A DNA stretch of 64,000 bases, taken from assembly GCF_014803895.1 (NCBI RefSeq), contig NZ_JAAVAU010000010.1, positions 26,420 to 90,419 on the forward strand, written 5' to 3'. The position numbers and the translations under genes are program-made. Of the stretch, positions 42,060 to 52,000 are shown in pieces; the stretch's first letter is position 1; each line of letters begins with the position of its first letter. Source of the DNA: Lactobacillus sp. Lineage in GTDB: Bacteria; Bacillota; Bacilli; Lactobacillales; Lactobacillaceae. Below the pieces are notes generated by a model. That model made no database searches and was not told where the DNA came from. It was given only the letters and a program-made list of their open reading frames with translations.

Positions 42060-43258
42060 TGAACGTAAATGAATTAAAGGCCGCATTCGACAAATCTGGC
42101 GAATATTTACAAGATTTATTAAATGAGCGTGCTGAAATGGGTATTAAACTTGCTTCTAACCCAGAAGCATTTACTGATGAAGAAATCACTAAATTAAGTA
42201 ATGAAATTAAAGTAGCAGAAAGAAATAAGGCAATTAATAAGGCTAATTATGAAGAAGCTAAGAATACGATGAAAGCTCAGCCTTTACCATCAACGCCTTC
42301 AATGCCAAATGCTAAGAAAACAGCTGAAGAAATTAAAAATAAGTTTGTTTCTGATTTTACTAATATGGTTACTTCTGGAACTACTGGAGCAGGCAATGCT
42401 GGTTTAACTATTCCGGAAGATATTCAATTAGCTATTAAAACTTTAACTCGCTCTTTCACTAGCCTTGAAAGTCTGGTAAATGTTGAAAATGTATCAACTA
42501 AGAGTGGTTCTCGCGTTTATGAAAAATTAGCTGATATTACTCCAATGGTTGACTTGGATGATGAAAGTGGCGAAATTCCAGAAAACGATGATCCAGAATT
42601 AACAGTAATTAAATACTTAATTCATAGATATGCCGGATTTAATCGTATTACTAACACTTTACTTAAAGATACTGCAGACAATATTATCGCATGGCTAACT
42701 AATTGGGTAGCTAAGAAGGATGTTATTACCCGTAACACTAAAATTTTAGATGCTATGGGTAAGGCTAAAGCTAAACCTACAATTTCTAACTTTGATGATA
42801 TTAAAGATTTATCAAACAATACTTTAGATCCGATGATCATTGCTACTTCATCTTGGGTAACTAATCAATCTGGATTTAATGTATTAAGTAAGCTTAGAGA
42901 TAATGAAGGGCGTTATATGATTCAACCGAATGTAACGAATCCTGAAATTAAAGAAATTGACGGCCATCAAGTAACCGTGATTGCTGATAAGTTTTTGCCT
43001 GACGTATCTGGTTCACATCCAATTTACTTCGGTGACTTAAAACAAGGTATTACATTGTTTGACCGTCAACGTATGGAAATTGCTACTACTAATGTTGGGG
43101 GCAATGCCTTTAATACTGATACAACTTTACTCCGCTTTATTGATCGTTTTGATGTTGAAGTTATCGACGACGGTGCTTGGGCAGTTGGCTCATTTAAATC
43201 TATTACCGGTGGTGATAGTAAACAAGTAACTGCTGGTGGTAATGTAAATAATGACTAA
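42059..43258 (+). CDS. Major capsid protein (HK97 fold)
   Basis: 399 residues. The first ~100 are a charged helical delta/scaffold domain (ELKAAFDKSGEYLQDLLNERAEMG), likely cut off by the protease. The shell domain follows with TTGAGNAGLTIPEDIQ, LVNVENVSTKSGSRVYE, FNRITNTLLKDTADNIIAW and the usual C-terminal LLRFIDRFDVEV. Position after portal and protease confirms. Confidence 0.95.
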   Translation: MNVNELKAAFDKSGEYLQDLLNERAEMGIKLASNPEAFTDEEITKLSNEIKVAERNKAINKANYEEAKNTMKAQPLPSTPSMPNAKKTAEEIKNKFVSDFTNMVTSGTTGAGNAGLTIPEDIQLAIKTLTRSFTSLESLVNVENVSTKSGSRVYEKLADITPMVDLDDESGEIPENDDPELTVIKYLIHRYAGFNRITNTLLKDTADNIIAWLTNWVAKKDVITRNTKILDAMGKAKAKPTISNFDDIKDLSNNTLDPMIIATSSWVTNQSGFNVLSKLRDNEGRYMIQPNVTNPEIKEIDGHQVTVIADKFLPDVSGSHPIYFGDLKQGITLFDRQRMEIATTNVGGNAFNTDTTLLRFIDRFDVEVIDDGAWAVGSFKSITGGDSKQVTAGGNVNND

Positions 43259-43598
43259 TTATTTAACTATTGATGACGGCCTAAAAAGAGCTTGTGGATA
43301 CTTGCCTGATGATGATTTATTGGATGATGGCGCCTTGCAGAGAATGAAAGATGCGTTGGTAGCTGCAGAGTTATATGTTCAAGGCGCCGTAGGTAAAGAT
43401 GATGGTAAATTTTACCAGTCCGATAACTACAAGAAACTTTATACATTAGCTTGCAACGCAATTGCTGCAAACTGGTATAATCATCCAACTAATGCTGTTT
43501 CAAGTACTACAGCCAAGCAAATTATTGGTCAATTACGTGGTTCTTATGATAGTGAGGTAGATGAAGATGGTTCAACTTCAGAATGCAGACCGACTTAA
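43251..43598 (+). CDS. Head-tail connector protein (gp6-like)
   Basis: 115 residues, helical (LDDGALQRMKDALVAAELYVQGAVG, YTLACNAIAANWYNHP), the pattern of DNA-packaging connectors that bind under the portal. Overlaps the capsid gene by eight bases. Confidence 0.85.
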   Translation: MTNYLTIDDGLKRACGYLPDDDLLDDGALQRMKDALVAAELYVQGAVGKDDGKFYQSDNYKKLYTLACNAIAANWYNHPTNAVSSTTAKQIIGQLRGSYDSEVDEDGSTSECRPT

Positions 43599-43911
43599 TA
43601 CAATTATTGAGTTTGGAACTGTAGATGATATTGAAAATGAAAATATGGTACAAGTACCAACATTTGTACCGAAATTTAAAGCTTTGTGTGGTCTTTACTC
43701 CTTATCTACTAATCAATTAATTGAATTAACAGGCTTAAATAAAAATAATACTGAAATTTATCTTACTCATAAGCGCCGTAGTTGGGATGGCATTACAAAA
43801 GCTAGAATTAGTAATAAAATTTATGAAGTTACTAATATTAATCCGGACCCTTATGATAATCCTACTGCTTATGACCGCATTGTATTGCAAGAAGTTGAAA
43901 AGAATGGCTGA
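43561..43911 (+). CDS. Head closure / head-tail adaptor protein
   Basis: 116 residues; short beta-rich protein of the head-tail joining type (LNTIIEFGTVDDIENENMVQVPTFVPKFKALCG, HKRRSWDGITKARISNKIYEVTNINPDPYDN). Overlaps both neighbours; ATG 43561 or 43567. Confidence 0.8.
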   Translation: MKMVQLQNADRLNTIIEFGTVDDIENENMVQVPTFVPKFKALCGLYSLSTNQLIELTGLNKNNTEIYLTHKRRSWDGITKARISNKIYEVTNINPDPYDNPTAYDRIVLQEVEKNG

Positions 43912-44371
43912 TTTTGATGATCAATTAGAAAAATGGTTCGATAGTATCGAAAATTCTTTAAATCTTAGTTTAGAAGAACAATCTGAGATAACTGGAGCTG
44001 GGGCTAAAGTTTATCAAAAAGTTTTAAAGAAAAATACCCCTCGTTCTGATGTTGATTATAGTCAAGGCGGTAAGAGTGCAGGACATGCTAATGCAAAACA
44101 TGGTAATAAACACCGGAAAACACGACACATTGCAGATATGATTACATACAAGCCGGGATTTGAAGCAAATGGTTTGCATACAGGCTCAACAGCAGTTGGA
44201 TGGCAAGGTCGTTATTATGCTTTTGTAGCCAAAATTACTAATAACGGTAAAAAACAAATGTCATCCAAACAGGTAAAAAACATGCACTTTAAAGACCGCA
44301 GTGAAAAAGAAGCTGCTATTGCAGTGCGACAAGCAATTGCTAAAAAGTATCGCGAGGTAACAGGCTTATGA
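43904..44371 (+). CDS. HK97 gp10-like tail completion/neck protein
   Basis: 155 residues from MADFDDQLEKW; the longer frame from 43787 lies in the preceding gene and is not used. Contains the motif YQKVLKKNTPRSDVDYS and HIADMITYKP, typical for gp10-type components. Eight-base overlap with the upstream gene. Confidence 0.82.
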   Translation: MADFDDQLEKWFDSIENSLNLSLEEQSEITGAGAKVYQKVLKKNTPRSDVDYSQGGKSAGHANAKHGNKHRKTRHIADMITYKPGFEANGLHTGSTAVGWQGRYYAFVAKITNNGKKQMSSKQVKNMHFKDRSEKEAAIAVRQAIAKKYREVTGL

Positions 44372-44739
44372 TTGTAAAAGAAGTAGCTAATTTACTAAGA
44401 ACATCAAAATTAGACGGGGTAGATAATATCTATCCTTTTTTTATTCCAGAAGATAAACAAACTTCAACCGAAACTACTGATATTTTGGTTACTGAGGTTT
44501 ATGATGTACCAGATAGCTATGGTAGTGACGATATTTATAGTACGGAACAAGCGGTACAATTAAATATTTTTTATGGCCTTCATAGTAAGACCGTGGCAGA
44601 CACTTTAGAAAAATCTATTGTGTCTTTTTTAATGCAAAAAAATTGGCGATTAACTGAAAAGGAGGGGCATAGTCTCGATCCTGATACACGTCAACTAACT
44701 CAAATAATGAAATTTAGAAAGAGGAATTTATGGAATTAA
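44368..44739 (+). CDS. Tail terminator / DUF806-type minor tail protein
   Basis: 123 residues (EVANLLRTSKLDGVDNIYPFFIPEDKQT, TEQAVQLNIFYGLHS). The position directly before the major tail protein is that of the tail terminator ring. Starts four bases inside the preceding gene. Confidence 0.8.
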   Translation: MIVKEVANLLRTSKLDGVDNIYPFFIPEDKQTSTETTDILVTEVYDVPDSYGSDDIYSTEQAVQLNIFYGLHSKTVADTLEKSIVSFLMQKNWRLTEKEGHSLDPDTRQLTQIMKFRKRNLWN

Positions 44740-45371
44740 CTGGTTTAAATGATTATTACATCTGGAGATATGACGAAGACGGTAATTTGCTAACTGATGA
44801 AGCAGCAGGCGGTTTAGCAACAAATTGTAGTAAAGCTGGAATTTTTATCGTCAATTTAGCATCTTCTTACGGTGCTACTCAAGCAAACATCACTGGTTTA
44901 GCACCAACAGCACAAAAAGTTTACGGTTCTAATGCTGTTGCGGAACAACAAGTCGGGGCTGTCAATCCACAAGTTGCATTGGCTGCTAATGACATTCCCC
45001 ACCTGATTTATGATAATTTTGCAGGTCTTAAGAAAGACCAATTAGGTGGTTACGGAAAAAAGGATAATTTCTTAGTTCGTGGTGGAGTAATTGTTCACTC
45101 TAAGAATGCTAATAAAAACATCGATTTGTATATGGCGTTTCCTTACGGTGTATTTACTCCTGGTGAAATGAATTTGCAAACTAATCAAGAAAATCCAACT
45201 GTCGTACATGATGCGTTAACTTTTGCGGCACAAGAACGTCCAAGCGATATGCTTTTATACGAAAAATTCTACAGTGATGAGAAAGATTTTGACCTTGATA
45301 AAATGATTAGTTATATTACTGGCACTATTAAGGAAAATATTACCCCCACTAAGCCTTCTACAAATGCTTAG
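44730..45371 (+). CDS. Major tail tube protein
   Basis: 213 residues. Forms the tail tube. Sequence fits Lactobacillus siphovirus tube proteins (LTGLNDYYIWRYDEDGNL, TNQENPTVVHDALTFAAQ). A terminator follows, as usual after this highly expressed gene. Confidence 0.88.
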   Translation: MELTGLNDYYIWRYDEDGNLLTDEAAGGLATNCSKAGIFIVNLASSYGATQANITGLAPTAQKVYGSNAVAEQQVGAVNPQVALAANDIPHLIYDNFAGLKKDQLGGYGKKDNFLVRGGVIVHSKNANKNIDLYMAFPYGVFTPGEMNLQTNQENPTVVHDALTFAAQERPSDMLLYEKFYSDEKDFDLDKMISYITGTIKENITPTKPSTNA

Positions 45372-45423
45372 TTAATAAAAGCAGGGTGGGTGTGGTGGCA
45401 AAAATAAATAAAAATATTATTTT

Positions 45424-45448
45424 AAGACCGTTTTTCCGGTCTTTTTTT
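45424..45448 (+). terminator. Terminator after the major tail gene
   Basis: AAGACCG and CGGTCTT form a 7-bp stem with a six-base loop, followed by TTTTTTT. Probably limits expression of the tape measure and later genes relative to the tube protein. Confidence 0.8.
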
Positions 45449-45467
45449 CGAAAGGATTTAAAAAAAT

Positions 45468-45821
45468 ATGAGTTTAGTAACTGTAAATGCAAAAAGATTA
45501 GGTTTAGGTAGTTTTAACGTTAAAACTACTAATAAAAATGTACGTTATGCGTTAAAGACACAATTAGAATTGGCTAAGATTAATCGCGCTATTGAAGCAT
45601 CTGCTAATTCTGATACTGATGATATGGATACTGTTATCAAGACTTTGGAAGCACAGGAAAAGCTTGTAGAAGTAGAAATTGATTTCTTAACTGGTATTTC
45701 TCCTAAATCAGTAACACGCGAAAAAATCGAAGATGCTGATTTTGACGCAATGAACGATATTGTACTTAATGCAATTGGTCATATTTTGGGATATGACCAA
45801 AATAAAAGTAGAAAGCATTAA
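45468..45821 (+). CDS. Tail assembly chaperone, G-type
   Basis: 117 residues, acidic, helical. Located between tube and tape measure, as lambda gpG. It likely coats the tape measure during assembly together with the T-type partner encoded downstream. Confidence 0.82.
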   Translation: MSLVTVNAKRLGLGSFNVKTTNKNVRYALKTQLELAKINRAIEASANSDTDDMDTVIKTLEAQEKLVEVEIDFLTGISPKSVTREKIEDADFDAMNDIVLNAIGHILGYDQNKSRKH

Positions 45822-46032
45822 ATTCGATGATGATCCGGTTAAAACGCTTGAAGATGTTATAGAAGATTTTGACTATCAAGAGCAACAAATGATTATTAAT
45901 GGTCATATGAGTGTTGAAGATTTTGAAGAAACGGATTATTACCGATTAATCGAAATTATGAAAGCTAGACCACGTGAAAAGCGTCCAAAATCATTATTCG
46001 ACTTAGCCGATAGTTTAGATAGAAGGGGGTAG
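45793..46032 (+). CDS. Tail assembly chaperone, T-type partner
   Basis: About 79 residues if started at ATG 45793 (MTKIKVESIKFDDDPVKTLEDV...). The frame overlaps the end of the G-type gene and is +1 (or -2) relative to it. It could be made as a fusion by frameshifting, or by its own start, which has only a weak upstream GGGA. The end is 4 bases before the tape measure. Confidence 0.7.
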   Translation: MTKIKVESIKFDDDPVKTLEDVIEDFDYQEQQMIINGHMSVEDFEETDYYRLIEIMKARPREKRPKSLFDLADSLDRRG

Positions 46033-46036
46033 GTTT

Positions 46037-49000
46037 ATGGCAGGAAGAACACCAGCTGGTTCTATTGTTACTAACATTGAACTGAATGGGACTAAGGCCA
46101 CCACTGCTTTGAAAGATTTAAAGCAGGCAGTTCAAGGCACTACTACAGCGTGGCGAGCGCAACAAGCACAATTGAAAGCGGCTGGTGATGCAACTAAAGC
46201 GGCTGAAGCCAAGTTTAATGGGCTTGGTGAAGCTATAAAAAAGCAAAAGCAGTATATAGAAGGTCTTACTCAGTATCAAAGAAAACTGGAGGAAGGCCAG
46301 CGTAGGGTTGATACTTCAACCAAGCAAGGTAAGCAAGAATATGATAACTTTACCGAAGCTATCAAGAAGAATTTAAATGAAACTAATCGCGCAAGTACAC
46401 GTTTAGAATCTTTAACAAAACAACAAGACCGGGCTAAGAAGTCAGTAGACTACTTTAAGTCCGGTCTTTCTGATTTACAAAAAGAATATCGTGAAAATAA
46501 TCGTTATTCTAAGGCTTATATAGATCAGCTTGAAAGTGAAGGTAAGCATGTTGAGGCAACTCGACAAAAAATTAAATCTTATCGTTCAAACCTTGAAAAT
46601 TTAACTAAGCAGCAAAAAATTCAGACTCAAGAACTAGAAAGAATTGAAAAAGAGTCCGGTAAAGCTAGCAATGCTTATAAAAATCAAAAAGTAAGAGTAG
46701 CAGAAACCGCAAGTGCAGTTGCAAAAATGAATTCTAAGCTTAATGCTTCTAAAAAAGCGCTAAGTGAACAAACTAGCGGTTTAAAATCATTAGAAAAAAA
46801 TTATCAAACTGCACAAGCTAATGCTGCTTCGTACATTGAACGCTTAAAAAGTGAAAATAAAAATTATGAAGCTGCAAGAGTTCAACTAAATAGCTATAAA
46901 AATTCAATAGCAAATTTAACAAAACAGCAGAAAATCCAACAGTCTCAACTGTCACAAATTGCTAGTAAGTCCGGTATAGCTAGCCGTGCATATATTCAGC
47001 AAAAAACAAAAATTAACCAGACTATCACGTCGATTAATAAATATTCTGAAGCTATAAAGAAATCTCAAAAAGAAGTAAATCAATTAAATCCTAGGGGATT
47101 TAATCGACTTGCACTTAGTGCTCAAAAAGTAACAACCGCTTCCGAAGAAATGAAATCTAAACTTAGAAGTGGTTGGGACTCTATTAAAGCTGGAGCAGGA
47201 ATAGCTGCAGCCGGAATTGGTGCAATTGGAGCAGCAGCTGTAAGTGGTGCTAAAAAAGCTGGAGATTTACAACAAACTTACAAAGAAATCAATAACCTTG
47301 CTACTTTAGGCGGTGAAAAACAAGCTGAAGTAACTAAGAACCTTACTAAAATGCAGGAGCAAGGCCGTACAATGTCGATTAAGTACGGTGAAAGTCAAGA
47401 AAATATTGCTAAAGCATATGAAGACTTAGTAAAGCGTGGTTATACTTCCAGCCAAGCGCTAGGGGCAATGAAGACAGAACTTCAAGCTTCTGTTGCTTCC
47501 GGTGATAAATTTAGCGATGTAACTACTGTATCTAGTCAAACACTAGAAGCATTTGGTATGAAAGCAAAAAGTAGTACCGAAATGCTAAAAAATACTAAAA
47601 CAGTTGTAAATGAGCTGGCGTATTCGGCTGATGCAACCAGTACTGGTTTTAGTGATTTAGGTGTAGGTCTGTCTTATGTGGGTTCTGCTGCACACCAAGC
47701 CGGTATTAGGTTATCTGAAACAGCTAGTGCAATGGGGATACTTTCGAACAATGGTTTGGAAGCTGACAAAGCTGGTACTGGACTTAGAAAGGTTATCAAC
47801 TCACTTACTAGTGAAGTGGGCAAAATTGGTAGTAAAAATTCAATTCTAACTAAGCTAGGAATTAAAAAATCTGATTTAGTTGATTCTAGTGGCAAAATGA
47901 AAAATCTTTCTACCGTTATGGGTGTCTTACATGACAAGATGAAAGGTATGTCTAAAGTCGAAAAAGTTGACTTAATGAAGTCTTTATTCGGCACAACTGG
48001 TATGCAGGCTGGATTAATTTTAGCCGGAAATACCAAAGAATTAGCTAGACTAACCAAAGAAACTGAAAAAGCCGGCACAACTGGTTCTTACGTTCAAAAA
48101 TTAGCTGATAAGAACATGAAGACTGCAAAAGGTTCCATTAGGCAAGCTAAAACCGCAATGGAAGATTTTAAAATTGTTTTAGGTGCAAAACTTTTACCAG
48201 TAATGAATAAAGCTGGTGAAAAACTAGCTAAATTTTTAAGTACCAAAGATGGTGAAAAGTTTGAAAAAAATGTAGCTGGGGCATTAACTAAAGCTACTGA
48301 TGCTTTAATTAAATTTTTGGACTGGAGCACTAAAAATCAAGGAACCATTAAGGCATTAGGTATTACTTTTGCTACTGTATTTAGCACTGTAAAAATTGCT
48401 AAGTTTATTATTGCGGTAAACAAATTAAGACTAGCCTTTAAAGGATTAGACATTGGTAAACATCTTTTGAATGGCTGGGATAAATCTTTAATTAAAATTA
48501 GCAACGGTAAAACTAAAATTGGTAAAGTATTCGACTTTATTAAGCGTAGTGCTTCCAAAACTGGAGATGCTGTTTCTAAAGCATTTTCCAAAGGCGTTGA
48601 TACCACTAAAGGCTTATTCGGCAAAGGAGCCGGAGCAGGAAAATTAAATGGTTTACTTCAATCAAGTAAATCTGCTGGAGGCTTCAAAAACTTAACAACG
48701 GCTGGAAAAATTGGTACTTCTGCAGCTGGTATTGGCGTGGCTGTTGACACGGCTACTTCTATTGTTAAGGCTATCAAGGATAAAGCTGGATCACGTAAGC
48801 AATATGAAGATATAGGTACCGCCGCAGGTAAGGGTATTGGCGGTGCTATTGGACTTTACTTTGGTGGTCCTGCTGGTGCTGCAATTGGTGCTCAAATTGG
48901 TGGCGCCGTTGGTAAATGGGCTGGCGATGCTGCTAAAGACTTTCAAAAGGGTTGGAATGCTAAAAAACCGCCAAAAAACTTTTGGTCCATTGAAAATATG

Positions 49001-52000
49001 GGATACTCAGCCCACAATATGTGGAAAGGCTTTAAAAGCGGAGTTTCCAGTCTTCTTAAGTGGTTTAAGAAGAACTGGAAAGAAATTGGATTATATTTTG
49101 TTAGCCCATTAGCTGGTGCTATTAATTCACTTTACAAACATAATAAAAAATTCCGTAAATGGGTTAATGACTTAGTTAAAGACTTTAAAAAAGCTTGGAA
49201 CGGTGTAACTAAATGGTTTGGTAATTTAGGCAAATCAATCCAGAAATCATGGAAAGGTATGACTTCCTGGTTTAGTAAACTCGGAAAAAATATGGCCAAA
49301 GGCCTTAAATCCGCTTGGAAGTCGATGACTAAATGGTTTTCCGATATCGGCAAGGGAATTCAAAAATCCTGGAGAGGAATGACGGGATGGTTTAGCCGTT
49401 TGGGATCCAGTATGGCCAAGGGTCTTAAATCTGCTTGGAAAAATGTAATTTCATGGTTTTCTAGCATCGTTAAAGGAATCCAAAAAGCTTGGAGTGGTGT
49501 AACTAGTTTCTTTGGGAAAATTGGTCATAGCACTGTTGGAGCTTTTAAAAAAGCCTGGAATGGTGTAACTTCGTGGTTCTCAAAATTAGTTAGCACAATT
49601 AAAGATGCTTTTGATAAGGTCTTTGGCCCTATCGTTAAAACCATTGATAAAGTTAAAGATGGTATTGGAAGTGTTGGAAGTAAAATCGGCAAAGCCGTTA
49701 AAGGAGTTCATTTTGCTGATGGTACAAATTGGCGTGGTCGCTATGGCACACTAGCTATTTTAAATGACGGTACTGACAGTCCAGAAACTAATAATCGTGA
49801 ATCCGTTATCAATGAAGACGGTACGATTGAATTATTACCTAACATCAGAAATTACCAACGAATTCTTAGACCAGGGCAAGAAGTGATTAATGCACGTGAC
49901 ACTGCTAAACTTCTAAGAAATCGTGTTCATTTAGCTTCGGGAACTGTAAGCATTAGTAATACTAAGCTATTTGAATTGGCCAAAAAGAACTACCAATTAT
50001 CGCTTAAAAAGTATACTGAGAACAAAAAACGCCATGATGACAACAAAAAGCATCGCGATAAACGTGATCACGAACGAGAACAAGACAAAAAGAAGTCTCA
50101 AAGTTCAAAAACATCTTCTCACAAAGGTCAAAAATTAGTTGATCGCGCATTTTTAACTGGTTCGGCTAAGAGAACCGGAGAAGCAATTTGGATTAGTGAA
50201 GCACTTTATAAGAAACTAACCACGCCTGCTAAAACTACCACTAAGAAAAGAACTAGTTCTAGAAGTAAATCAAGAACTACAACTACCAACAAAGTTACTA
50301 AATCGTCTGTTGTAGCAAGCGTTAGAGGAGCATCTTCGGTTAACTCATTAGCTAAAAGTATTAAGTATGTCGCAGGATCGCACTCAGCAAACGTTAAAGT
50401 AAATGCTTCAGGAGCTTCTAAAGCCAAGAAATCAATCAATGGTTTAAATAATTCTATTAAGAGCTTAATTAAAAAGAAATCTGTCAAACTAAAAGTTAAC
50501 TATTCTAGTACATCTAAGGCTAAAAAATCGTTTGATAGATTAAGCGGTTCTATCAAATCTGCTGGAGGAAAAATAAAAGGTATTTCATCATCCAGTTCAA
50601 ACGCGGGAAAGTCACTTAAGACACTAGACTCAAGAGTTAACTCGACGAACTCTCAAATAAAATCTTTAAGTAAGACACTAAAAAAAGAAAAGTTTGGAAG
50701 CTCAATTAAGTCACAAGCTGAAGAAGCTGTTAAATCTTTAAAAGGTAAAGGAAACTTTTCAAAACAGTTTGAGTCGATGACTAAAAAGTTTGGCAGTGAC
50801 CTGAAGACTATGAGCAAAAATTCTCAAAAAGAATTTACTTCTATGTGGTCACATATAAAAAGTAGTTCCAATTCAGGTCAAAAATCAGTTCAAAGTGAAT
50901 TTTCTTCTTTTAGTCGCAAATATAAAACTGGCTGGAATAGCTTAGATAGTGGCGTAAAATCAGTTTATGATAGATTTTGGACTTCTATGTATTCCACTGC
51001 AAAAAGAGGACTAAATAAGGTTATTGATGTCCTAAACGCAGGAATTGGTAAAATTGACAGCGCCATTAGTGATTTTGGCGGTTCAAATCATGCTGTATCA
51101 AAAGTCAAAAGGTTGGCGACTGGTACTGGTGCTTTTAGCGGAATACGTCGTGAAATTACTAAGCCAACGCTAGCAATCTTAAACGATGGCAATGACAGTC
51201 CAGAAACACAAAATAAGGAAACAATCTGGGATAGAAATACCGGAGAGTTTGGAGTGGTTCAAGGTAGAAACACTCCATTTTTATTGAAACCAGGGCAAGA
51301 AGTTCTTAATGCTACTGAAAGCCGCTTACTTGGATTCACTCATTATGCGACAGGTACTGGTGCACTTAAAAAGCTTTATGAAGAAGCAAAGAAAAATTGG
51401 AAAAATCCTACAAAGACTGGCAAGGCTAATTTTGGTGATGTATCCGGGTTATCTGGAGCTGTAAATTCCTTGGCTAAACATGCTCAAGATAAAGTTGTTA
51501 AACAGGGTGTTGAGTGGTGGTCTCAACTGTGGAAGATGGTTGAAGACAAAGTAAACGACACTAGTGGAGATGTAAGTGGCCTACTTAAAGAAGCAATTAA
51601 AGTTTCTAAAGGTAAGCCTTATGTTTTGGGTGCCAAAGGCCCTGATGAGTTTGATTGTTCAGGCTTAGTAGAATACGCCGCTAAAAAAGTAGGTATTACT
51701 TTAACTGCACCTTCTGGTAGTCAATATAGCCAAGTCGAACACATTCCACGCAGTGAAATTAGACAAAACGACTTAGTATTTTACGGACCTGCTGGTGGAG
51801 AACACGTCGGTATTGTTAAAGATAAACATACCTACTGGTCAGCACACTCACCAAGTTCTCATCCAAACATCGGATGGGACAGCATTGATGATGCGCCAGC
51901 TAAGCCGATTTTATTTGGTAGAATTAGAGGTTATCATCCTAAAGATGATAAATCAGAAAATGTAAAAGCTAATACCAAGTTACAACGACAAATTAAAAGT

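Noticed and set aside
43787..43903. N-terminal hydrophobic extension of the gp10-like protein
   Set aside because: Lies wholly in the preceding gene; ATG 43904 gives the normal family N-terminus.
47674..48624. Minus-strand frames opposite the tape measure
   Set aside because: Antisense shadows of a repetitive Lys/Ala-rich gene.
50206..50487. Leu/Val-rich 93-aa minus-strand frame
   Set aside because: Artefact of Thr/Lys/Ser-rich coding on the other strand.
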